From CAZDUS01 sp964508705 (GTDB lineage Bacteria > Verrucomicrobiota > Kiritimatiellia > CAIKKV01 > CAITUY01): 64,000 bases of DNA. Positions 7,759-16,279 of this stretch are shown one piece after another. The notes under the pieces are model-generated. The model searched no databases. It worked only from the letters and a program-made list of their open reading frames with translations, and had not been told where the DNA came from. Positions within the stretch are counted from its first letter, which is position 1. Every line of letters starts with the position of its first letter. The position numbers and the translations under genes were made by a program. The stretch spans positions 7,364 to 71,363 of the forward strand of contig CAZDUS010000005.1 of NCBI GenBank assembly GCA_964508705.1, in the 5' to 3' direction.

Positions 7759-9255
7759 ATGACAGATGCCCATCAGCATGATCATAAGGCAGTAGTGTTT
7801 ACTCTGCCGGTTAATCTTATTTTGCGGGGTAAGAAGGTGTTGGTGGTGGGGGCGGGGAAGGTAGCGACTCGAAAGGTGGAGCACTTGGTCGAGGCTGGGG
7901 CGAATGTCACGGTGGTGGGGGAGACGGTGGCGGAGGCTATCCGGCGGTTGCATGAGGCGAGAGCGATTCGCCTGAAAGAGCGGGCATTTGCGGCGGGCGA
8001 TGTGGTGGGAATGCTGTTGGTGCTCGCGGCGACGAACGACGGGGATGCCAATGGCAAGGTCTTGGACGCCTGTCGGCGGCATGGCGTCATGTGCGGGTGC
8101 GTGGATCAACGGTGGAAGGATGGGGACTTGATCAGTCCGGCGGTGGCCCGGCTCGATGATGTGACGGTGGCGGTTTCGACCGGCGGGCGGTCCTGCCGAC
8201 ATTCCCGGCGGGTTCGGGATATATTGGCCCGTCATCTGGCGGGGGTCAACTCAGCGGATCTCCTGGTAATGGGGACTGGGCATGAGTGTCTGTCGTTACC
8301 GCGTTTGGAGGCGTTCCATGTGAAGGGGGAGCGGCTGGAGGAGATCGGTCGCTTGGTGGGGCGGATTTGCGGGGTTGAGGAATTTTTGCTTTTAAGCACT
8401 TGTAACCGCGTGGAGTTGTTCGCGGTGGCTCCGGACGAGGAGGGGACCCGTGAATTATTGAGACGCACGCTTGGCTTTGGCGCGCTGGCTCCGAACGAGT
8501 TTTATGAGCGGCGCGGGTTTGACGCCTTTTCGCATAGCGCCCTGCTGGCGGCGGGATTGATGTCCCAGACGCCCGGTGAAACCCATATTGTGTCGCAGAT
8601 CAAGGAGGCGTTGGCGACGGCGGTTGGGCAAGGGTGGGCGGGTGGCGTGATGAAGGATTGGATGTCGAAGTCGTTTTGCGTGGCGAAGGATATTCGAGCG
8701 GCGACCCAGTCCTTGTTGAAGGGTGGGGATGTTGAAGACTGGGTGATTCGCTATCTGGAAGCGGAGCGGCGCGGGTTCCGGGACCGGGCGGGATTGGTGA
8801 TTGGCGCAGGGGCGGTGGGTGTCCGCATGGTGGAGCAGGTATTGGCGGACGATGGTAAAGGGTGTGTGTACTGGGGATATCGGAACCGGAAGCCTGTGAT
8901 CAGAAAGGAATGGCAGGATCGGGTGAAGTTGGTGGGGGTCTCGGAGCTGGGGGCGGCGCTGGCGAAAGTGGATTATGTGGTCGCGGTGGCGGGGGGGACG
9001 GAGCCAGTGTTGAATGGTGCGCATAAGGCGCAACTGGCGCGGACTTCGGGGCTGTTGATGGTGGATGCCGGGATGCCACGCAATATTGATCCGGCGCTTA
9101 AAGCGGCGCTGTGTGGCGGGCGGCTGGTGAATCTTGAGGACTTGAAACGATGGTGCGGTGTGCGAGCCGGCGGCGTGGAGGAGGCGTTGCTTGCGGGGCG
9201 CGGGATCGTGGAGGTAGAGAAGGAGGCTTATGGGAAAATCCTGCAAAGCCTATAA
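7759..9255 (+). CDS. Fused precorrin-2 dehydrogenase (SirC/CysG-B-like) and glutamyl-tRNA reductase (HemA)
   Basis: This 498-residue protein joins two steps of siroheme synthesis. Residues about 15-165 form an NAD-binding precorrin-2 dehydrogenase (KKVLVVGAGKVATRKVEHL, then DLISPAVARLDDVTVAVSTGG), which oxidises precorrin-2 and may insert iron. Residues about 170-490 form glutamyl-tRNA reductase, with the catalytic cysteine in LLLSTCNRVELFA (about residue 214), a GE-x-x-I-x-x-QIKEA helix and a second Rossmann motif GLVIGAGAVGVRMVEQ. GluTR commits glutamyl-tRNA to tetrapyrroles, so the fusion ties the first committed step to the siroheme branch. SirC/HemA joining is known in some bacteria, and activity is likely for both halves. 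The downstream gene overlaps its end by 26 bases. Confidence 0.92.
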   Translation: MTDAHQHDHKAVVFTLPVNLILRGKKVLVVGAGKVATRKVEHLVEAGANVTVVGETVAEAIRRLHEARAIRLKERAFAAGDVVGMLLVLAATNDGDANGKVLDACRRHGVMCGCVDQRWKDGDLISPAVARLDDVTVAVSTGGRSCRHSRRVRDILARHLAGVNSADLLVMGTGHECLSLPRLEAFHVKGERLEEIGRLVGRICGVEEFLLLSTCNRVELFAVAPDEEGTRELLRRTLGFGALAPNEFYERRGFDAFSHSALLAAGLMSQTPGETHIVSQIKEALATAVGQGWAGGVMKDWMSKSFCVAKDIRAATQSLLKGGDVEDWVIRYLEAERRGFRDRAGLVIGAGAVGVRMVEQVLADDGKGCVYWGYRNRKPVIRKEWQDRVKLVGVSELGAALAKVDYVVAVAGGTEPVLNGAHKAQLARTSGLLMVDAGMPRNIDPALKAALCGGRLVNLEDLKRWCGVRAGGVEEALLAGRGIVEVEKEAYGKILQSL

Positions 9256-11398
9256 AGTGGGAACGCGTTCAAGCCGATTGGCCGTGATCCAGACGCGCGC
9301 GGCGGTGGGACGGCTGTCCGGTCTATTGCCCAGGTTACGGTTTGAGGTGTTGGAATGTTCATCGCCGGGGGATCGCGACAAAGGGATGGATTTGCGCGAG
9401 AGTCCGGGTGATTTTTTTACACGGGACCTGGATGAGGCGTTGTTGCGTGGTGAGATTGATCTGGCGGTCCACAGCGCCAAGGATATGCCTGATCCGATGC
9501 CTGTCGGACTGGAGTGGGTGTGGCTTCCATGGATTGAGGATTCCCGTGATGTATTGGTGTTGGGACGCGGGCGGCGTGTTGAAACCTTGGTCAAGCCCCG
9601 TGTGGCGGTCAGTAGTGAGCGGCGGGCGGCGTGGAGTCTTGCCCGGTGGCCGGATGCCCGGTTGTTGCCGGTACGAGGGACTATTGAGGAGCGGCTGGCG
9701 CAACTGGATGCGGGAACGTTTGATGTGATGATCATGGCGGCGGCGGCGTTGATCCGGCTGGGGCTTGAGGATCGGATTACGGAATGGATACCGGAGTCCG
9801 GCTTGCCGACGCCTGCTGGACAGGGTGCGTTGGGGATGGCATTCAGAGTCGGTGATCCGGTTTGGACGAGGGTGAGGTCGCTGTTTATCAAGCCGGTTGT
9901 TTTTGTGGGGGCGGGTGCCGGCATGGCGGGCGCTTGCACGGTGGATGGCGTGGAGGCGTTGCGGTCCTGCGAGGTGTGCATCCATGATGCATTGCTGGAC
10001 CCGGCATTGCTGGACTTGTTGCCGCCGGGCGCTGAACGGATTGAAGCTGGTAAACGCGGAGGCGCGGCGCAGAGTCCGCAGGAGCGCATTACCGAGATGA
10101 TCCTGCGATATGCGCGAAGGGGGAGACGGGTGGTTCGGCTAAAGGGTGGTGATCCGGGGGTGTTCGGCAGGCTGGCGGAAGAGGCGGAGGCGTTGGAAGC
10201 GGCGGGGTTGCCGTTCCGGATTCTACCGGGCGTCAGCAGTCTCAATGCGGCGACGACAGGAACGGGGATTTTGTTGACGCGGCGCGAGGTGTCGTCGGGA
10301 TTCTGCGCGATGACGGCAAGGGCGGCGTCCGGCAAGGTGGCCGATGTTTCCATGAGTGCGCGCGGGAAATTGACGGTGGTTTATTTCATGGGTGCGGGAG
10401 TTGCGGGTAGCCTGATGGCAGCGATGATGAAGGACGGGCAGCCGGCGGATAAGCCAGCGGTGGCGGTGTTTGGGGCAGGGACTGACGAGGAGATGGTGAT
10501 CAGGGCGACCGTGGGCACGCTGGCTGAGCAGATAGGTGTTTCCGGATTGATGAGGTCGGCGGACGCGGGGAGTGGTGTGGATGCGATTCCGGATCAACCG
10601 GCGCTGATCATATGTGGTGAAGCGGCGGGGCATCGGTTGCAGGGTAACCATGGCGCCTTGCACGGGATGAGGATTCTTTTGACGGCAAGCGAGGGGTTGG
10701 GGTTGCGCGGAGCGCAAGCGGTTCGGGACTTTGGCGGGATTCCCATTCGCCGGCCCATGATCCGGGTGGCGCAGAGCGAGGGGCCCCATGAATGGCTGGG
10801 ACGGCTGGGTGATGTGGAATGGATGGTGATCACATCGCCAGCGGCTGTTGATTGCCTGATGGATGTGCTGAGGGGCGCGGGTATGGATGTGCGTTGCCTG
10901 CCCAGGATCGTGGCGGCAGGTAGCGGGACGGCAATGCAGTTGGAGAAGTACGGGCTGCGGGCGGCGCTTGTTCCGGAATCGGATTATGGTGCTTGCGGGA
11001 TTTTGGAGTGCGCGCGGAAGCATGTGGCGGCGGGGGCGCGGGTGTTGAGGGTGAGATCGGATCGCGCCGGGGCGGGATTGTCGGAAGCATTGCGCGGAAT
11101 CGGATTGGTGGTTGAGGATGAGGTGATGTATCGGAACGAGCCGGTGCGGTATGAGCGGTTACCATTGTTCGATGCGGTGTTGTTTGTGAGCGGGTCGGCT
11201 GTGGAGGCTTATGTGTCGGTATGTGGAGTTTCGTCGCTGACAGGCAAGATTGTGGCGGCGTTTCCGGGGTCGGCGGTGACGGCGCTGGGGAAGGCGGGAG
11301 TTGTTGTGGATATTGAAGCGGGTGAATCCCGCATGGAGACTTGTGTTCAGTCGTTGGCGTTGCATGAAGTGCGACGTTCTGTGGAGGAATCGGGATGA
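9230..11398 (+). CDS. Three-domain fusion: truncated porphobilinogen deaminase (HemC), uroporphyrinogen-III methyltransferase (CobA), uroporphyrinogen-III synthase (HemD)
   Basis: The 722-residue product starts at ATG 9230 after a good AAGGAGG, inside the end of the preceding gene. Residues about 7-205 match HemC domains 1 and 2 (VGTRSSRLAVIQT, AVHSAKDMP with the catalytic Asp, SSERRAAWSL, RLGLEDRI, PAGQGALGMAFR). Domain 3, with its cofactor-binding GGCQ-type cysteine, is absent: CobA begins about 14 residues later (VVFVGAGAGMAG). By alignment to E. coli HemC from memory, Lys59 is also replaced by Gly. CobA (about 222-465) keeps RLKGGDPGVFGR but has a changed GAGPGDP loop. HemD fills about 475-715. 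Methylation and ring closure look intact; tetrapyrrole assembly by the HemC part is doubtful. Confidence 0.88.
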   Translation: MGKSCKAYKVGTRSSRLAVIQTRAAVGRLSGLLPRLRFEVLECSSPGDRDKGMDLRESPGDFFTRDLDEALLRGEIDLAVHSAKDMPDPMPVGLEWVWLPWIEDSRDVLVLGRGRRVETLVKPRVAVSSERRAAWSLARWPDARLLPVRGTIEERLAQLDAGTFDVMIMAAAALIRLGLEDRITEWIPESGLPTPAGQGALGMAFRVGDPVWTRVRSLFIKPVVFVGAGAGMAGACTVDGVEALRSCEVCIHDALLDPALLDLLPPGAERIEAGKRGGAAQSPQERITEMILRYARRGRRVVRLKGGDPGVFGRLAEEAEALEAAGLPFRILPGVSSLNAATTGTGILLTRREVSSGFCAMTARAASGKVADVSMSARGKLTVVYFMGAGVAGSLMAAMMKDGQPADKPAVAVFGAGTDEEMVIRATVGTLAEQIGVSGLMRSADAGSGVDAIPDQPALIICGEAAGHRLQGNHGALHGMRILLTASEGLGLRGAQAVRDFGGIPIRRPMIRVAQSEGPHEWLGRLGDVEWMVITSPAAVDCLMDVLRGAGMDVRCLPRIVAAGSGTAMQLEKYGLRAALVPESDYGACGILECARKHVAAGARVLRVRSDRAGAGLSEALRGIGLVVEDEVMYRNEPVRYERLPLFDAVLFVSGSAVEAYVSVCGVSSLTGKIVAAFPGSAVTALGKAGVVVDIEAGESRMETCVQSLALHEVRRSVEESG

Positions 11399-12381
11399 GT
11401 GAATATCCGGAGCGGAGAATGAGGCGATTGCGGCAGAGCGCCGGGGTGCGGCGTTTGTTCGAGGGCGAGATGCCGGGGCCGGGTCGGTTCCTGTGGCCGG
11501 TCTTTGTGGTGGAAGGGCAAGGGGTGCGGCAGGCGATAGAGTCGATGCCGGGTCAGTATCGGCATAGTCCGGATCGGCTGGTGGAGGCGTTGGAACCGGT
11601 GGTGGCGATGGGGGTTGGCGGAGTTCTGGTGTTTGGGGTGGTGGAGGTGGGGAGGAAGGATGAAGGGGGGAAGGCGGCTTATGATCCGAACGGCGTCGTG
11701 GCGCAGGCGGTACGGCTGGTGAGGCGGCGGTTTCCGGGACTGGTTATTTTTACAGATGTGTGTTTATGCGGGTATACGAGTCATGGGCATTGCGGGCCGG
11801 TTGATAGCCGGGGGGTGGTGGATAATGACGTGACGGTGGCGACGTTGGGGCGCGTGGCGGTGGTGCATGGTGAGGCGGGCGCGACGGGTGTGGCGCCCAG
11901 CGCGATGATGGATGGGCAGGTGCGCGGGATCCGGCAGGCGCTGGATGGTGCGGGGTTGGATGAGACGCTGATCATGAGTTACTCGACAAAGTTCGCATCC
12001 AGTTTTTATGGGCCGTTCCGGCAGGCGGCGGGATCGAGTCCGGCGCATGGGGATCGGCGCGGGTATCAGGCGTCGTTTGCCGATCCCCGCCGGGCGTTGC
12101 TTGAGTCGGTGCTGGATGAAGCGGAGGGGGCGGACATTTTGATGGTCAAGCCAGCGTTGTGTTATCTGGACATCATTGCCCGGTTGAGGGATCGAACAGA
12201 GTTGCCGCTGGCGGCGTATAACGTGAGCGGGGAATATGCGATGGTGCAGGCGGCATTCGAGCGGGGGTGGGGTGAGTGGCGCGGCATGGTGCGGGAGAGT
12301 ATGATAGCAATCGGGCGGGCTGGGGCGGATATTTTGATTTCGCACTGGGCTGATCGGTATGACGAGTGGGCGAAGGAGTGA
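11395..12381 (+). CDS. hemB: Delta-aminolevulinic acid dehydratase (porphobilinogen synthase)
   Basis: The 328-residue enzyme condenses two 5-aminolevulinate molecules into porphobilinogen. The zinc-site cysteines are in DVCLCGYTSHGHCG (about residues 121-134, C-x-C-x7-C), so this is the zinc-dependent form. The Schiff-base lysines lie in SYSTKFASSFYGPFR (about 199) and LMVKPA (about 252), at the usual distance. Length is normal. Its ATG overlaps the stop of the HemC-CobA-HemD gene (ATGA). It supplies the porphobilinogen that the preceding fusion should consume. Confidence 0.97.
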   Translation: MSEYPERRMRRLRQSAGVRRLFEGEMPGPGRFLWPVFVVEGQGVRQAIESMPGQYRHSPDRLVEALEPVVAMGVGGVLVFGVVEVGRKDEGGKAAYDPNGVVAQAVRLVRRRFPGLVIFTDVCLCGYTSHGHCGPVDSRGVVDNDVTVATLGRVAVVHGEAGATGVAPSAMMDGQVRGIRQALDGAGLDETLIMSYSTKFASSFYGPFRQAAGSSPAHGDRRGYQASFADPRRALLESVLDEAEGADILMVKPALCYLDIIARLRDRTELPLAAYNVSGEYAMVQAAFERGWGEWRGMVRESMIAIGRAGADILISHWADRYDEWAKE

Positions 12382-12383
12382 AG

Positions 12384-13670
12384 ATGAGTGTCGAGAGCGG
12401 TGAGGCATTGTTTAAGCGAGCCTGCAGGGTGATACCCGGCGGGGTGAATAGTCCGGTCCGGTCGTTTCAGGCGGTTGGGGGGACCCCGGTGGCGTTTGAG
12501 AGAGGTGCCGGTGCGAGGGTGTTCACGACCGACGGGCGCGAGTTGGTCGATTATTGTTGCTCATGGGGGCCGCTGATTTTGGGTCATGCCCACCCGAGGG
12601 TGGTCGAGGCTGTGTGCCGTGCGGCGGCGGACGGGATGAGCTTCGGGGCGAACACGAGGCGAGAGGTTGATTTTGCAGAGTGCCTGTGCCGATGCGTGCC
12701 ATCGATGGACATGGTGCGCCTGGTTAATTCCGGGACGGAAGCGGTGATGACGGCATTGCGGATTGCGCGGGGAATGACGGGGCGGAGCAAGATACTCAAG
12801 TTCACGGGCGGCTATCACGGTCATGCCGATTATTTGCTGGTGGCGGCGGGGAGCGGATTGCTGACGGGGAATGTGGCGACGTCGGCGGGCATTTCGCCGG
12901 CGGTGTTGGAGGATGTCCTGCTGGCGCCGTATAATGATTTGGCGGCGGTTGAAGCCTTGGTGCGAGCGCATGGAAACGATTTGTCGGCGATAGTTGTTGA
13001 GCCGGTGGCTGGGAATATGGGTCTGGTCAAACCGGTGGATGGATTCTTGCAGGGGTTACGGCGCGTGGCGGATACCTGCGGGGCGCTGTTGGTATTTGAT
13101 GAAGTCATTACGGGGTTCCGTTTTGGGACGACGACGTACGGGCAGATGGTGGGCGTGACACCTGACCTGACATGTTTGGGGAAGATCATTGGAGGAGGAA
13201 TGCCGATAGGGGCGATAGGCGGGCGACGGGATGTGATGGAGACTCTGGCGCCTGTAGGGAAGGTGTACCAAGCGGGGACCTTGAGCGGGAATCCTGTGGC
13301 GGTGGCGGCAGGACTGGCCACGCTGAAGGTGCTGTTGGAAGAAAATCCTTATCCGAAACTTCGTCAGTTGGGGCGGCAATTGGCGGATGGGTTAATGGCG
13401 GCGGCGACCCAGGCAGGGGTGATGGTGCAGTGTTCCATGGAGGGAAGTTTATTTACTTTGTTTTTTTCTGATCAGTCGGTGACGGATTATGCGTCGGCGA
13501 TGCGATGTGATGCGAAGGCGTTTGCCCGTTTTTTTCATGCCATGTTGAAAGCCGGATTTTATTTGCCACCTGCACAGTTTGAGGTGGGTTTTGTATCGGT
13601 GGCGCATGAAGTGGCGGATGTGGATCGGTTTGTGGAGGCGGCGGGGCGGTATTTTAAAGGTGTTTCTTGA
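12384..13670 (+). CDS. hemL: Glutamate-1-semialdehyde 2,1-aminomutase
   Basis: The 428-residue PLP enzyme converts glutamate-1-semialdehyde, the product of glutamyl-tRNA reductase, into 5-aminolevulinate. Family motifs are IPGGVNSPVRSF, VDYCCSWGPLILGHAHP, NSGTEAVMTALR and FDEVITGFRF. The PLP lysine is in LTCLGKIIGGGMPIGA (about residue 266). I chose ATG 12384, preceded by AAGGAG; an in-frame GTG lies at 12366 inside the hemB end. It closes the C5-pathway set (GluTR, HemL, HemB) in this cluster. No hemE, hemF, hemG or hemH is seen, so the cluster appears directed to siroheme. Confidence 0.97.
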   Translation: MSVESGEALFKRACRVIPGGVNSPVRSFQAVGGTPVAFERGAGARVFTTDGRELVDYCCSWGPLILGHAHPRVVEAVCRAAADGMSFGANTRREVDFAECLCRCVPSMDMVRLVNSGTEAVMTALRIARGMTGRSKILKFTGGYHGHADYLLVAAGSGLLTGNVATSAGISPAVLEDVLLAPYNDLAAVEALVRAHGNDLSAIVVEPVAGNMGLVKPVDGFLQGLRRVADTCGALLVFDEVITGFRFGTTTYGQMVGVTPDLTCLGKIIGGGMPIGAIGGRRDVMETLAPVGKVYQAGTLSGNPVAVAAGLATLKVLLEENPYPKLRQLGRQLADGLMAAATQAGVMVQCSMEGSLFTLFFSDQSVTDYASAMRCDAKAFARFFHAMLKAGFYLPPAQFEVGFVSVAHEVADVDRFVEAAGRYFKGVS

Positions 13671-13776
13671 TGCCGGTGGTTATTTGCAATGGGGTCAATT
13701 TATGGTTTCTGTCTGGCAAGCCGGCAGGGAACCCATAGCGTGATCAAATTACGGGTTCTGTTGGATGTGTTCTTGG

Positions 13777-13804
13777 TTGAAATCTTTAAACAGCTATCCA
13801 TAAT
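13777..13804 (+). promoter_or_regulatory. Candidate sigma-70-type promoter for lon
   Basis: TTGAAA (13777-13782) and CATAAT (13799-13804) are separated by 16 bases, with the lon ATG 22 bases downstream. It is not a sigma-32 match, since the -10 region lacks the CCCCAT pattern. Confidence 0.45.
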
Positions 13805-13825
13805 GGGGTCTCCTGAGAGAGTATT

Positions 13826-16270
13826 ATGGAGGCGCCAGTGGCTAATGATCCCAAAGCTGTTGAATCTGAACTGATCGGCAAGGAAGAGGGTGGAAAGTCC
13901 ACGGAGAAGACAGTTATTCCCGCGCGGTATGTCTATCCGGATGTGTTGCCCTTGCTTCCTTTGCTAAGCCGCCCGCTGTTTCCCCGCATGATGGTGCCCC
14001 TGAGTGTTGAGGATGGCGCCCTCAAGGAAATGCTGGCCACGACGATGAAGTCTTCCACCAAGTTCGTCGGGCTGGTACTGGCCCGGGAGACAACCGGGGC
14101 GGAGGAGCGGCAAATACCACGCAAGGCGGAGGATATCCATAAAGTGGGTGTCATCGCCGAGGTTATTCAAGCGTCACAGGCAGGGGCAGAGGGGTCCATC
14201 CAGGTCATGTTGGGTGTGCTGGAGCGATTCAGGGTTGTCGATATTGTCTCGGAAACGCCTTATATCACTGCCCGTGTTCATTATGTGATTGAGACGGAGA
14301 TGGCGGATAATGACGAGTTGAAGGCCTATTCCCTGTCCATCGTGACAGCGATGAAGGATTTGCTGCAACTCAACCCACTGTTCAAGGAGGAGCTGAATCT
14401 TTTCCTGAACCGGTCGAATATCCGGGAACCGGGGCGTCTGGCCGATTTCGCGGCGGCCATGACTACGGCCAGTGGCGGCGATCTACAGGAGGTGCTTGAG
14501 GCGTTCAGCATCCGCACCCGCATTGAGAAGGTCCTGCTCTTGTTGAAGCGGGAAATTGATATTTCGCGGATACAAGCCAAGATCAGCAAGCAGATTGAGG
14601 ATAAGGTATCGAAGCAACAGAGGGATTTTTTCCTAAGGGAGCAACTCAAGGCGATCAAGAAGGAGTTGGGACTTATCAAGGAGGGGAAGGAGACGGAGAT
14701 AGACGAGTTCAAGGAGCGGTTGACCAAGTTGACGCTTCCGTCCGAAGCCAAGGAGCGGATTGACGAGGAGCTGAACAAGCTTGGCATCATGGAGCCGCAT
14801 TCGCCGGAGTTTGCCGTGAGCCGCAATTATGTGGACTGGCTTACGTCGCTTCCTTGGGGCGTTTTCAGCAAGGACAGTTATGACATCAAGAAGGCGGCAT
14901 CGGTTCTGAACTCCGACCATTACGGGCTGGAGGATGTCAAAGATCGCATTTTGGAATTTCTTTCGGTGGGCATCCTGAAGGGGAATATTTCGGGGTCTAT
15001 CATTTGTTTTGTGGGGCCGCCCGGAGTGGGGAAGACGTCAATAGGTCAATCGATTGCCAAGAGTGTGGGGCGCAAATTCTACCGGTTCTCGCTGGGCGGG
15101 ATGCGTGATGAGGCGGAGATCAAGGGGCACCGTCGGACCTACATCGGGGCGATGCCGGGGAAATTCCTGCAGGCGATCAAGGTTTGCAAGACCCAGAATC
15201 CGGTGATTATGCTCGACGAGGTGGACAAGATCGGGGCCAGTTACCAGGGTGACCCAGCGTCGGCGTTGCTGGAAGTGCTTGATCCGGAGCAGAATAAGGA
15301 TTTCCTCGATCACTATCTGGATGTGCGGTTTGATTTGTCCAATGTTGTGTTTATCTGCACGGCTAACACGACGGACACGATCCCGGCTCCGTTGCTGGAC
15401 CGGATGGAAGTGATCAAGCTGGCGGGATATATCCTTGAGGAAAAGGTGCAGATCGCCAAGCGGTATCTGATTCCCAAGCAGATGAAGGAACATGGGATTG
15501 AGTCGCGGCGTCTTGAGATTACGGATGCGGCGCTTGTGCAGATTATTGATGGGTACGCGAGGGAACCGGGAGTGAGGGGGCTCGAGAACCAGATTAAGAA
15601 GATTTGCCGGAAGGCGGCGAAACGGATGGTGGAGGGAAAGGAGGGGCGAGTGGCGGTGGGGATCAAGAACCTTCATTCATTCCTGGGTAAGCGGTTGTTC
15701 AGCGACAGTGATCCGTTCAAGAAACCGAGGCCAGGTGTGGTGATGGGGTTAGCCTGGACGAGTCTGGGTGGATCGACGTTGTATGTGGAAGCGACGAGGG
15801 TGGATTCAAAGAATCCGGGTTTCAAGCAGACGGGGCAGTTAGGGAGTGTGATGGTTGAGTCGTCGGAGATCGCCTATACCTATGTGAGGGCGTTTTTGAA
15901 CGATGATCCCAAAGCGCGGGAATTCTTTGAGAAGCATTTTGTGCATCTGCATGTGCCAGCGGGGGCGACGCCCAAGGATGGGCCGTCGGCGGGGATCACG
16001 ATGGCGACAGCGTTATATTCGCTGGTGAAGAACAAGCCGGTTCGGGCGCATTATGCGATGACGGGTGAGCTTTCGTTGACCGGGTTTGTGTTGCCGATTG
16101 GCGGTTTGAAGGAGAAGACCATAGCCGCCAAGCGGGCCAAGGTGGTGGATTTGATTTTTCCGAAGGAGAACGAGAAGGACTACGAGGAGTTGCCGGCGCA
16201 TATCCGGAAAGGGTTGCGTCCGCACTTTGTCCAGACCTTCCAGGATGTGGTGGATTTGTGTTTTCGATAG
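13826..16270 (+). CDS. lon: ATP-dependent protease Lon
   Basis: The 814-residue protein is a complete Lon: an N-terminal substrate-binding domain (LPLLPLLSRPLFPRMMVPLS, from about residue 34), a coiled-coil middle, an AAA+ module with Walker A GPPGVGKTS (about 397-405) and Walker B VIMLDEVDK (about 460-468), and the C-terminal serine protease domain. The catalytic Ser is in KDGPSAGIT (about 720) and the catalytic Lys in GLKEKTIAAKRA (about 763). It degrades misfolded and regulatory cytoplasmic proteins. It stands apart from the hem genes (156-base gap with its own promoter-like sequence). A short N-terminal extension precedes the Lon domain. Confidence 0.98.
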   Translation: MEAPVANDPKAVESELIGKEEGGKSTEKTVIPARYVYPDVLPLLPLLSRPLFPRMMVPLSVEDGALKEMLATTMKSSTKFVGLVLARETTGAEERQIPRKAEDIHKVGVIAEVIQASQAGAEGSIQVMLGVLERFRVVDIVSETPYITARVHYVIETEMADNDELKAYSLSIVTAMKDLLQLNPLFKEELNLFLNRSNIREPGRLADFAAAMTTASGGDLQEVLEAFSIRTRIEKVLLLLKREIDISRIQAKISKQIEDKVSKQQRDFFLREQLKAIKKELGLIKEGKETEIDEFKERLTKLTLPSEAKERIDEELNKLGIMEPHSPEFAVSRNYVDWLTSLPWGVFSKDSYDIKKAASVLNSDHYGLEDVKDRILEFLSVGILKGNISGSIICFVGPPGVGKTSIGQSIAKSVGRKFYRFSLGGMRDEAEIKGHRRTYIGAMPGKFLQAIKVCKTQNPVIMLDEVDKIGASYQGDPASALLEVLDPEQNKDFLDHYLDVRFDLSNVVFICTANTTDTIPAPLLDRMEVIKLAGYILEEKVQIAKRYLIPKQMKEHGIESRRLEITDAALVQIIDGYAREPGVRGLENQIKKICRKAAKRMVEGKEGRVAVGIKNLHSFLGKRLFSDSDPFKKPRPGVVMGLAWTSLGGSTLYVEATRVDSKNPGFKQTGQLGSVMVESSEIAYTYVRAFLNDDPKAREFFEKHFVHLHVPAGATPKDGPSAGITMATALYSLVKNKPVRAHYAMTGELSLTGFVLPIGGLKEKTIAAKRAKVVDLIFPKENEKDYEELPAHIRKGLRPHFVQTFQDVVDLCFR

Positions 16271-16279
16271 AAAGGATTT

